This document shows positions 8,835 through 19,551 of a stretch of 64,000 nt of DNA, one piece after another; position 1 is the stretch's first letter; each line of letters begins with the position of its first letter. A program made the translations under genes and the position numbers. The notes below the pieces were generated by a model. That model did not search any database and was not told the DNA's origin. It saw nothing but the letters and a program-made list of their open reading frames with translations. The DNA is taken from NCBI GenBank assembly GCA_021324355.1, contig JAJPJD010000018.1, forward strand, positions 62,001 to 126,000. The letters are read 5' to 3'. The stretch comes from Actinomycetota bacterium. Its GTDB lineage: Bacteria; Actinomycetota; Acidimicrobiia; Acidimicrobiales; RAAP-2.

Positions 8835-8951
8835 ATGGCAGAGCGAGCCCGCAAGCTGGTGAAGCCAATCGCGGCCGTGCTCGGCCTGTTGGCCACCATG
8901 GCCAGCATCTGGTGGTTCGCCCTCAAGCCGCGCCGCACGCCGAAGGACTGA
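8835..8951 (+). CDS. 38-residue single-pass membrane protein, function unknown
   Basis: Too short for most gene callers. It begins with a basic segment (RARKLVK), continues with one hydrophobic helix at residues about 11-30 containing a double Trp, and ends in a basic Lys/Arg/Pro tail. The layout suggests a small inner-membrane protein. It sits between ileS and an aldehyde dehydrogenase gene on the same strand, 49 nt after ileS. GC-rich third positions and a well-placed -10 box support that it is real. I recognise no family. Confidence 0.6.
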   Translation: MAERARKLVKPIAAVLGLLATMASIWWFALKPRRTPKD

Positions 8952-8985
8952 TCCTCCGGCGCCGCTGAGCCGAGGGACGGGCGCC

Positions 8986-10350
8986 ATGGCCTTCACGACG
9001 TTGAACCCGGCCACCGGAGCGGTGGAGGCCGAGTTCGAGCCGCACACCCCCGAGCAGGTCGAGGAGCGCCTGACCCGGGCGGCCGAGACTTTCGCCTCCT
9101 ACCGCCGCACCTCGTTCGCCGAGCGCGCCGGGTGGATGCGGGCGGCCGCCGACCTCTACGACGCCGAGCAGCCCGAGATCGCCCGGGTGCTCACCACCGA
9201 GATGGGCAAGACGTACGGCTCGGCCAAGGCCGAGGTGGCCAAGTGCGCGATGTGCATGCGCTGGTACGCCGACCGGGCCGAGGCGCTCCTGGCCGTCGAG
9301 CCGGTCGAGACCTCGGCCGGGCGCGCCTACGTCCGCTACGAGCCGCTCGGGCCGGTGCTGGCGGTGATGCCGTGGAACTTCCCGCTGTGGCAGGTGATCC
9401 GCTTCGCCGCTCCCGCCCTCATGGCCGGCAACGTCGGGCTGCTCAAGCACGCCTCCAACGTTCCCCAGTCGGCTCTGCTGATCGAGGACCTGTTCCGCCG
9501 AGCAGGGTTCCCCGAGGGCGCCTTTTCCACGCTGCTGGTCCCGGCAGGCGCGGTCGCCTCGATCATCGAGGACGACCGGGTGGCAGCGGTGACCCTGACC
9601 GGCAGTGAGGCGGCCGGGCGCAGCGTCGCGGCGGCCGCTGGGCGCGCCCTCAAGAAGTGCGTCCTCGAGCTCGGAGGCTCTGACCCCTTCGTGGTGCTGC
9701 CCTCGGCCGACCTCGACCGGGCGGTGCCGGTTGCGGTCACCGCCCGGGTGCAGAACAACGGGCAGTCCTGTATCGCAGCCAAACGCTTCATCGTGGTCGA
9801 TGCGGTCCGGGACCGCTTCGTGCCTCGCTTCGTCGAGGCGATGGCCGCGCTGGTGGTGGGCGACCCCTTCGACCCGGCGACCGATGTCGGGCCGCTGGTG
9901 TCGCGGGCCCAACGGGACGAGGTCGCCGCCCAGGTGGACGACGCCCGGGCCAAGGGCGCGGTGGTGGCCTGCGGCGGCGAGCCGGTGCCAGGGGAGGGCT
10001 GGTACTACCGTCCGACCGTCCTCACCGGGGTGACCCCGGGGATGCGGGCCTACGACGAAGAGGTGTTCGGGCCGGTGGCGGTGGTCGAGCCGGCGGCTGA
10101 CGTCGACGAGGCGATCGCGCTGGCGAATCGGACCAGCTTCGGGCTCGGCGCCAGCGTGTGGGCCGAGGACCCGGCCGAGCAGCAGCGTGGCATCGAGGAG
10201 CTCGAGGCCGGGATGGTGTTCGTGAACGCGATGGTCGTCTCCTCCCCCGAGCTCCCCTTTGGCGGGATCAAGCGCTCGGGCTTCGGGCGCGAGCTGTCAG
10301 AGGCGGGCATCAAGGAGTTCTGCAACGCCAAGGCCGTCCGGGTGGCCTGA
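8986..10350 (+). CDS. NAD(P)-dependent aldehyde dehydrogenase (succinate-semialdehyde dehydrogenase-like)
   Basis: The 454-residue protein is a full-length ALDH. PWNFPLWQVIR is the cofactor-domain signature, Glu228 lies in LELGGSDPF, and the catalytic Cys262 in NNGQSCIAAKRFIV. FGPVAVV and the C-terminal PFGGIKRSGFGRELS are also typical. Among ALDHs the NNGQSC context and short N-terminus resemble GabD/Sad-type succinate-semialdehyde dehydrogenases, which feed the TCA cycle; the substrate remains an inference. The cysteine desulfurase gene follows after 6 nt, so they are probably co-transcribed. Confidence 0.9.
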   Translation: MAFTTLNPATGAVEAEFEPHTPEQVEERLTRAAETFASYRRTSFAERAGWMRAAADLYDAEQPEIARVLTTEMGKTYGSAKAEVAKCAMCMRWYADRAEALLAVEPVETSAGRAYVRYEPLGPVLAVMPWNFPLWQVIRFAAPALMAGNVGLLKHASNVPQSALLIEDLFRRAGFPEGAFSTLLVPAGAVASIIEDDRVAAVTLTGSEAAGRSVAAAAGRALKKCVLELGGSDPFVVLPSADLDRAVPVAVTARVQNNGQSCIAAKRFIVVDAVRDRFVPRFVEAMAALVVGDPFDPATDVGPLVSRAQRDEVAAQVDDARAKGAVVACGGEPVPGEGWYYRPTVLTGVTPGMRAYDEEVFGPVAVVEPAADVDEAIALANRTSFGLGASVWAEDPAEQQRGIEELEAGMVFVNAMVVSSPELPFGGIKRSGFGRELSEAGIKEFCNAKAVRVA

Positions 10351-10356
10351 GCCACC

Positions 10357-11532
10357 ATGGAGGTCGTCGCCTACCTCGACCACGCCGCGACCACACCGCT
10401 GCGGCCGGAGGTGGTCGAGGCGATGGCGCCGTTCGTCGATCAGCGCTACGCCAATCCCTCCGGCGCCCACGCCTTGGCCCGCGATGCCCGCCGGGCAGTG
10501 GAGGAGGCCCGAGAGGAGGTCGCCGAGCTGGTCGGGGCCCGACCGGCCGAGGTGGTGTTCACCTCGGGCGGGACCGAGGCCGACAACCTGGCCGTCCTCG
10601 GGACGCTGGCCCGCTGTGCCGGCCCGGCCGAGGCGGTCTGCTCGTCGATCGAGCACGCCGCGGTGCTGAGCCCGATGCGGGCGGCGGCCCAACGGACGGC
10701 GGCCGTGCCCGGCGTGCCCGGCATCGGGCTTCACGAGGTGCCGGCTCGGGCCGACGGCGTCGTCGACCTGGACGCGCTGGCCGCCGTGCTCGGGCACCAG
10801 ACCGTGCTGGTCTCGGTGATGACGGCCAACAACGAGGTGGGGACGGTTCAGCCCATCGCCGAGGTCGCCAGGGTGGTCCGAGCGCTCGCACCCCGAGCGG
10901 TGCTGCACACCGACGCGGTGCAGGCCGCCGCCTACCTCGACCTGGCCGAGGTCACCGCGCCCTGCGACCTGGTCTCGCTCAGCGCCCACAAAGTGGGGGG
11001 GCCCAAGGGGGTGGGGGCGCTGGTCGTGCGGTCCCCGCACGACGTGGTGCCGCTGGTGCTGGGAGGCGGCCAGGAGCAAGAGCGCCGGAGCGGGACCCAC
11101 AACGTCGCCGGCATCGTGGGGTTCGCCACCGCCCTGCGGGCGGCGGTGGCCGAGCGCCCCACCGAGCGTGCCCGGGTGGCCCAGCTGCGGGACCGCTTCG
11201 CCGACGCGGTGCTCGGCGCAGTCCCGGACGCCATCGAGACCGTTCCCCGGACAGCGACGCTGCCCGGCCACTGCCACCTGCGCTTCGAGGGCCTCGACCA
11301 CGACGAGCTGCTCGTGGTGCTGGACCGAGGCGGCGTCTGCGCGTCCGCCGGCTCGGCCTGTGCGAGCGGCGCGCTCGAGCCGAGCCACGTGCTGGTCGCG
11401 ATGGGCCTGGACCGGGCCCAGGCCCGCAGCGGGGTCCGCTTCACCCTGGGCCGCACCACCTCCGCAGAGGAGGTGGACCAGGCGGCCGCGGTGGTGGCCA
11501 GCGCGGTGGCCAGCCTTCGGTCCGGCTGCTGA
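10357..11532 (+). CDS. Cysteine desulfurase (NifS/IscS family)
   Basis: This PLP enzyme removes sulfur from cysteine and passes it on as persulfide. The 391-residue sequence has the N-terminal YLDHAATTPL, the PLP-binding Lys212 with its adjacent His211 in SLSAHKVGGPKG, and the sulfur-accepting Cys335 in the loop CASAGSACASG. The next gene is mnmA, which needs activated sulfur for tRNA 2-thiolation, so this enzyme is most likely its sulfur donor. It may also serve Fe-S assembly, but no scaffold gene is nearby. Confidence 0.95.
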   Translation: MEVVAYLDHAATTPLRPEVVEAMAPFVDQRYANPSGAHALARDARRAVEEAREEVAELVGARPAEVVFTSGGTEADNLAVLGTLARCAGPAEAVCSSIEHAAVLSPMRAAAQRTAAVPGVPGIGLHEVPARADGVVDLDALAAVLGHQTVLVSVMTANNEVGTVQPIAEVARVVRALAPRAVLHTDAVQAAAYLDLAEVTAPCDLVSLSAHKVGGPKGVGALVVRSPHDVVPLVLGGGQEQERRSGTHNVAGIVGFATALRAAVAERPTERARVAQLRDRFADAVLGAVPDAIETVPRTATLPGHCHLRFEGLDHDELLVVLDRGGVCASAGSACASGALEPSHVLVAMGLDRAQARSGVRFTLGRTTSAEEVDQAAAVVASAVASLRSGC

Positions 11533-11679
11533 TCGCCGCCGCCGGGTCGTGACCGCCCGGCGGGGGGTGGTCCACGGTGGTCCGTCGTGGCCCGGGGATC
11601 CGCACGCGTCGGCCCGGACCGCCAACGAGCCGGCCGAAACTCGGGTCGGCCCGACCACCGGCGATGGCAGACTGCGGTC

Positions 11680-14828
<3,149 letters not shown>

Positions 14829-14877
14829 GGGGGGCCGTTGTCCTGGACCGATGGCTTCGAGGTGCCCGATCTGCGGG

Positions 14878-14902
14878 CCGGTCCCAGGTACCCTGGGACC
14901 GG
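14878..14902. promoter_or_regulatory. Perfect inverted repeat immediately upstream of the kinase start
   Basis: Two 11-bp arms, CCGGTCCCAGG (14878-14888) and CCTGGGACCGG (14892-14902), flank the 3-nt centre TAC. The right arm ends 5 nt before ATG 14908, and the centre contains TACCCT, which fits a -10 box (TANNNT). It could be an operator over the kinase promoter, a hairpin that hides the start codon, or a ligA terminator without a U tract. If translation starts at 14851 instead, it is inside the coding sequence. Confidence 0.5.
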
Positions 14903-14907
14903 TTCCG

Positions 14908-16833
14908 ATGCCGCCACTCATCACCGACGCCATCGGCCGGGTCCTCGGGGGGCGATACCGGCTCGTGTCGCCCCTCGGCGTGGGGGCGTCGGCCCAGGTC
15001 TTCCTGGCAGAGGACGTCTCCTTGCAGCGACCGGTGGCGATCAAGCTGCTGCAGCCCGGCCTCGCCACCGACCCGGGGTTCCTGAAGCGCTTCCGGGCTG
15101 AGGCCCGGGCCGCCGCCTCCCTCAACCACCCCCACATCGCCCGGGTCTTCGACTGGGGCGAGGACGGCGCCGGTCCCTATCTGGTGCTCGAGTACCTGGG
15201 AGGCGGGAGCCTCCTCGACCTGATCGAGCGGGGGTCGCGGCTGTCGGTGGCCCAGGCGACCGCGGTGGCGGCCCAGGCCGCCCGCGGCTTGGCCCACGCC
15301 CATGCCCGGGGCATCGTGCACCGCGACGTGAAGCCGGCGAACCTCCTGTTCGACGACGAGGGCAGGGTGCGGGTGGCGGACTTCGGGGTGGCGCGTGCCC
15401 TGGCCGAGGGAGCCTGGACCGAGCCGACCGGGGTCGGCGTGGTCGGCACCGCCCGGTACGCCGCGCCCGAGCAGGCCCAAGGCGTGGTCCTCGACGGCCG
15501 GGCCGACGTCTACGCCCTGGCCCTGGTGGTGTTCGAGTCACTCACCGGGTACGTGCCGTTCGTCCTGGACACGCCGATGGGCACGCTGGCCGCCCGGGTC
15601 GGCGCCACCCTGCCCGGGCACGGCGCGCTGGGCCCGCTCCAACCCATTCTGGCGGCAGCCGCCGCCCCGGCGGTGGCCTCCCGGCCCGACGCCGCCACGC
15701 TGGCCGCCGAGCTGGAGTCCCTGGCGGCCCGGCTGCCCAAGCCGGAGCCCCTGCCGCTGGCCCGCGCCGCGCGGCCGTGGACCGAGGGTCCGCCCACGTT
15801 GGCCGGGGCCGGCCCCGGCGAGGCCGCCACCTCGCCAGGGCCCGCTGCGGTCCGGGCCGGCGCGGACGAGGTGTTCGATCTCGACCGGTTCGAGCCGGCT
15901 GGCCGCCCCCGCCGGGCCCGGTCCCCCCGCCACCGCCGGGGCTGGTGGCCCATCGTCCTGTCGTTGGTGCTGGTGGCCGCCCTCATCGCAGCCGGCCTGG
16001 TGCTGGCGGTGCGCAGCGGCGTGTTCACCCCCACCCGGGCCGTCCCCGGGGTCACCGGACTCACGCTGGCTCAGGCTCGCCGGGCGGTCGAACGGGCGCA
16101 CTTCGTGTTGGTCACCGGGCCCCCCTCGGCCTCGACCACCGTGCGGGCGGGGCGGGTCCTGCGCCAGGAGCCGACGGCAGGGACCGAGCGCAAGCAGGGC
16201 AGCCAAGTCCGGGTGGTGCTCTCGAGCGGGCTGCCGCTGGTCCGGGTGCCCTCGCTGAGCGGCCTGGGGTGCAACGGGGCGACCCGGCTCCTGGCGGTCG
16301 ACCACCTGCGAGCGACCTGCCCGGCGCTCACGGCCTACAGCAGCTCGGTGCCCACCGGGCAGGTGATCAACTGGTCCTACGGGGGGCGGATTGACCCGGC
16401 ACGGGCCCCCTACGGCGCCACCATCCTGGTCGCGCTGAGCAAGGGGCCCCAGCCGGTCACCATCCCGAGCGTGGTGGGCGACACCTACCAGCAGGCGGTG
16501 GCAGCGCTGGCCCAGGTGGGGTTGACCGCCACCGAGTCCTCCGGGCCGTCCAGCCAGGTCGCGGCCGGCCTGGTGGCCGGGACCACTCCACCGGTCGGCT
16601 CCCAAGTCCCGCCGGGGTCCACGGTGACCGTGATCGTGTCCACCGGGCCGCCGACGGTCCAGGTGCCGAACCTCTCCGGCGACTCGGTCGCGGCGGCCCA
16701 AGCCGCCCTGGCGCAGCACGGCCTGGTGCTGGGCTCGGTGTTCGGGCCGGCGCACGGCACGGTGTTCGCCAGCGTGCCGGAGAGCGGGACCACGGTCGAA
16801 GAGGGGACCGCGGTCAACATCTACACCGCCTGA
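14908..16833 (+). CDS. Transmembrane Ser/Thr protein kinase with PASTA domains (PknB-like)
   Basis: The 641-residue protein starts at MPPLITDAIG (ATG 14908); ATG 14851 would add 19 unrelated residues. The kinase domain has a Gly loop (LGVGASAQVF), Lys46 in VAIKLL, the HRDVKPANLL catalytic loop with Asp140, and DFG with Asp158. One membrane helix lies at about 347-369. Four extracellular PASTA repeats follow to the C-terminus, the second more divergent and containing Cys. PASTA domains bind muropeptides, so the kinase probably senses cell-wall state and regulates division or wall synthesis. Unlike the usual pknB locus, no FtsW/PBP or phosphatase genes adjoin it. Confidence 0.93.
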   Translation: MPPLITDAIGRVLGGRYRLVSPLGVGASAQVFLAEDVSLQRPVAIKLLQPGLATDPGFLKRFRAEARAAASLNHPHIARVFDWGEDGAGPYLVLEYLGGGSLLDLIERGSRLSVAQATAVAAQAARGLAHAHARGIVHRDVKPANLLFDDEGRVRVADFGVARALAEGAWTEPTGVGVVGTARYAAPEQAQGVVLDGRADVYALALVVFESLTGYVPFVLDTPMGTLAARVGATLPGHGALGPLQPILAAAAAPAVASRPDAATLAAELESLAARLPKPEPLPLARAARPWTEGPPTLAGAGPGEAATSPGPAAVRAGADEVFDLDRFEPAGRPRRARSPRHRRGWWPIVLSLVLVAALIAAGLVLAVRSGVFTPTRAVPGVTGLTLAQARRAVERAHFVLVTGPPSASTTVRAGRVLRQEPTAGTERKQGSQVRVVLSSGLPLVRVPSLSGLGCNGATRLLAVDHLRATCPALTAYSSSVPTGQVINWSYGGRIDPARAPYGATILVALSKGPQPVTIPSVVGDTYQQAVAALAQVGLTATESSGPSSQVAAGLVAGTTPPVGSQVPPGSTVTVIVSTGPPTVQVPNLSGDSVAAAQAALAQHGLVLGSVFGPAHGTVFASVPESGTTVEEGTAVNIYTA

Positions 16834-16853
16834 GCAACCGGAGAGGAGCGAGG

Positions 16854-17159
16854 GTGAGCGCCCGAGGCTGCGAGCTGTGCGAGGCCGCTCGGATGACCGA
16901 GTGGTATCACGAGGACGAGGTCTGCTGGGTGGCTGACTGCGAGGTCTGCGACGTGCCGATGGTGGTGTGGCGGGAGCACGGCCCGACTCCGCCGCCCGAG
17001 GCGGTGGACCACATGGTGGCTCGGCTGACCGAGGTCGCCGACCGCCGCTTCGGGGCTGATGGGTGGACCATCGACCGGGTGATGCGCCAGATCCCCGACC
17101 ACTTCCATGCCCACGCCCGCGACCCCAACTGGTGGTATCGCAGGTTCGGCCGGCGCTGA
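16854..17159 (+). CDS. Small protein with two CxxC pairs, function unknown
   Basis: This is a 101-residue protein from GTG 16854, with GAGAGGAG as ribosome site. Two Cys pairs, CELC near residue 6 and CEVC near residue 31, could bind one zinc. EWYHEDEVCWVADC and VPMVVWREH resemble short uncharacterised proteins related to the HIT fold, and the DHFHAHARDP segment near the C-terminus would correspond to a histidine motif. That relation is a guess from motif order. It lies 20 nt downstream of the kinase gene and may be in its operon. Confidence 0.7.
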   Translation: MSARGCELCEAARMTEWYHEDEVCWVADCEVCDVPMVVWREHGPTPPPEAVDHMVARLTEVADRRFGADGWTIDRVMRQIPDHFHAHARDPNWWYRRFGRR

Positions 17160-17173
17160 GGGGCCGGCGGCGC

Positions 17174-17794
17174 TCAGTCGAAGCTCGGCCGGCGGTCCCG
17201 GGTCCGCTTGAGCTCGAAGAAGCCGTCGGTCGAGGTGACCAGGAGCACCCCGTCGAAGAGGCGGCCCGCCGCTTCGCCCTTGGGGGCCGGGGTGATCACC
17301 GGTCCGAAGAACGCGTTGCCCTCCACGCTGATGACCGGGGTGCCCACGTCCAGGCCGACCTGGCGCATCCCCTGGTCGTGGGAGGCCTTGATCGTCTCGT
17401 CCAGCTCGTCGCTGGTCGCCGCCTCGAGGAGCGAGGGCTCCAGGCCGACCTCGGCCAGGGCCTCGGCCAGGGCCTCGTCCCCCCGGAACTGGCGGTTGTG
17501 GTAGCGGGTGCCGATGGCGGTGTAGAGGGGGAGGAGGATGTCGTCTCCCTTCGCAGCCGCGGCGGCGGCGCAGATCCGGACCGGGCCCCAGGCCCGCTCC
17601 ATCCGCTCGAGGTACTCGGGGCTCAGCCCCTTGCCCTCGTGCTGGACCAGGTTGAGGTACGCGAGGGACATCACGTGCCATCGGGTCTGGACCGGGCGAA
17701 CCTTTTCCACCTCGAGCATCCAGCGCGAGGTGATCCAGGCCCAGGGGCAGATCGGGTCGAACCAGAAGTCCACGGTGGTGCGTGCGTCGGTCAT
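17174..17794 (-). CDS. DsbA-fold oxidoreductase of the Rv2466c (mycothiol-dependent nitroreductase) family
   Basis: The 206-residue sequence aligns by eye along its whole length with mycobacterial Rv2466c: VDFWFDPICPWAWITSRWMLEV, VMSLAYLN, the ERAWGPVRI helix, and the C-terminal FFELKRTRDR. Rv2466c has a CPWC active site and works with mycothiol. Here the second Cys is Ala (CPWAW), leaving one catalytic Cys, so a monothiol mechanism or a non-redox role is likely. ATG 17794 is where similarity begins. It converges on the CxxC-protein gene, 14 nt apart. Confidence 0.88.
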   Translation of the reverse strand: MTDARTTVDFWFDPICPWAWITSRWMLEVEKVRPVQTRWHVMSLAYLNLVQHEGKGLSPEYLERMERAWGPVRICAAAAAAKGDDILLPLYTAIGTRYHNRQFRGDEALAEALAEVGLEPSLLEAATSDELDETIKASHDQGMRQVGLDVGTPVISVEGNAFFGPVITPAPKGEAAGRLFDGVLLVTSTDGFFELKRTRDRRPSFD

Positions 17795-18045
17795 TCCCCC
17801 ACCGTACCGGGGGCGGCGTGACCGTCGCCGGCCGTGGGCCCAGGGCCTGGACCGGTGGCGGCGCTGACCCAGCCGGCCGCGGTTTCGAGCCCGGCGCACC
17901 ACCTCGGGTAGCCTGAGCGCCGGCACGGCTGGCCGACACCTGGCGGTCCAGCGTGCGTCGGGCTCGCTGCGGGTCGGCTCCTCCACGGAGGCCACGGCCT
18001 GACCCCGCGGCCCGTCAGGGACATCGACAGGACGGAGCGAGACAC

Positions 18046-18933
18046 ATGGGTGCATTGGACGGTCGGGTGGCCATCATCACGGGAGCTGGGCGCGGGATCG
18101 GCCGCGAGCACGCCCTGCTGTTCGCCTCCGAGGGGGCCAAGGTGGTGGTGAACGACCTCGGCGGCGCGATCGACGGCAGCGGTGACGACCGGACGCCAGC
18201 CCAGCAGGTCGTCGACGAGATCAAGGCCATGGGAGGCGAGGCGATCGCCAACGCCGACAACGTCGCCGACTGGGAAGGCGGCAAGCGGCTGATCGACTCG
18301 GCCATCGAAGCCTTCGGCGGGCTGCACATCCTGGTCAACAACGCCGGCATCCTGCGCGACCGGGTGCTCGTCAACATGACCGAAGAGGAATGGGACTCGG
18401 TCATCACGGTGCACTTGAAGGGCCACTTCGTCCCCACCCGCCACGCCGCCGCCTACTGGCGCGAGCAGTCCAAGGAGGGCAAGGAGGGCAAGGCGTCGGT
18501 CATCAACACCTCGTCCACCTCGGGGCTGCTCGGGAACCCGGGGCAGACCAACTACGGAGCAGCCAAGGCCGGGATCGCCGCCTTCACCGTCATCGCCGCC
18601 CAGGAGCTGTCCCGCTACGGCGTGCGAGTGAACGCGATCGCGCCGGCTGCCAGGACCCGGATGACCGAGAGCACGCCCGGGCTCTCCGAGGTGGTCAAGC
18701 CGCCCGAGTCGGGGGCGTTCGACGTCTGGGACCCGGCCAACATCTCGCCGCTGGTCGCGTACCTGGCCACCGAGAACTGTCCGGCAAACGGGAAGGTCTT
18801 CTTCGTCCAAGGGGGCGTCGTGCGGCTGTTCCAGCCGTGGACCATGACCGAGACCATCGACAAGAAGGACCGCTGGACGGTGGCCGAGCTCGAGACCGAG
18901 ATGGCCAAGCTGGGGGTCTCGGCTACGAAGTGA
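18046..18933 (+). CDS. Short-chain dehydrogenase/reductase (3-hydroxyacyl-CoA/17-beta-HSD4-like)
   Basis: The 295-residue NAD(P)-dependent enzyme has the cofactor motif GAGRGIG at residues 13-19, NNAGILRD, and the catalytic Tyr170/Lys174 in NYGAAKAG. The segment REHALLFASEGAKVVVNDLGG and the length above 280 resemble the dehydrogenase domain of peroxisomal multifunctional enzyme type 2. A role in fatty-acid or steroid side-chain oxidation fits the adjacent SCP2 gene. ATG 18046 lies just before the first beta strand. The 250-bp upstream gap holds no gene. Confidence 0.9.
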   Translation: MGALDGRVAIITGAGRGIGREHALLFASEGAKVVVNDLGGAIDGSGDDRTPAQQVVDEIKAMGGEAIANADNVADWEGGKRLIDSAIEAFGGLHILVNNAGILRDRVLVNMTEEEWDSVITVHLKGHFVPTRHAAAYWREQSKEGKEGKASVINTSSTSGLLGNPGQTNYGAAKAGIAAFTVIAAQELSRYGVRVNAIAPAARTRMTESTPGLSEVVKPPESGAFDVWDPANISPLVAYLATENCPANGKVFFVQGGVVRLFQPWTMTETIDKKDRWTVAELETEMAKLGVSATK

Positions 18934-19324
18934 TCTCGCGGATGCGGGCCGCCAGCTCCTCGGCCCGGCCGAACGGCCCGGTTCCCTGGAGGGCGAGCAG
19001 CTTGGACATGTCGCCGTCGACCTGGATCTTCCCTGCCATGAAGGCGGCCATGGCGGCCTGGGAGTCCCCTTCGACCAGGAGCGACTTGGCCGTCCCGTAG
19101 TCGAGGGTCACGGTCAGGTCGGGGTTGGCCAGGTGGCCCTGCTCGATGTCGGGCTCGCCGCCCGAGGTGTCGATGTGGGCGTCGAGCGAGCCGGCCCACG
19201 GCACCTCGGTGATCACCAGGTTCATCCTGATCGGGTTCTCGCTCGGCGCTGCGATCGGCCCGAGCTCGGCGCGGATCCGGCGAGCCTCGGCAACCCACTC
19301 GTCGCTCAGGAACGGGTACGGCAT
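18923..19324 (-). CDS. SCP2 sterol-binding domain protein
   Basis: The 133-residue protein matches the stand-alone SCP2 fold, a small lipid-carrier domain with a hydrophobic tunnel for acyl-CoA or sterols. Features are the PDLTVTLDYGTAKSLLVEGD stretch and FMAGKIQVDGDMSKLLAL, the typical C-terminal region. It is convergent with the SDR gene and their ends overlap by 11 bp. A minus-strand TAGCCT (19379-19384) could be the -10 box, giving a leader of about 48 nt. Both this domain and the SDR type occur fused in eukaryotic MFE-2, which supports a joint role. Confidence 0.88.
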   Translation of the reverse strand: MPYPFLSDEWVAEARRIRAELGPIAAPSENPIRMNLVITEVPWAGSLDAHIDTSGGEPDIEQGHLANPDLTVTLDYGTAKSLLVEGDSQAAMAAFMAGKIQVDGDMSKLLALQGTGPFGRAEELAARIREITS

Positions 19325-19539
19325 GGCTGTCTCCTTCGCCCGGCGCGCCGGGACGACCAGCAGGGGATCGGCGACCGCAGGCTAGCGTGCCGAGGCCGGG
19401 AGGTCGTGCTCGCAGCACGACCCGTCTTGCGCCGTCGAGTGGGGCCCTTCGGGCCCGTTTCGACCGGACTGGTGCGTCGAGCCGGCGGCGGCCAGCGTGG
19501 GCGCGACCGCCGCCACTGGCTGGGCGTGGTCGGGTTCGC

Positions 19540-19545
19540 TACGGT
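19540..19545 (+). promoter_or_regulatory. -10 element of a probable leaderless promoter for the CoA-transferase gene
   Basis: TACGGT (TANNNT) ends 6 nt before GTG 19552. No good -35 box and no ribosome site are visible. The 227-bp region between 19325 and 19551 otherwise holds only the divergent promoters. Confidence 0.4.
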
Positions 19546-19551
19546 CGCTGC

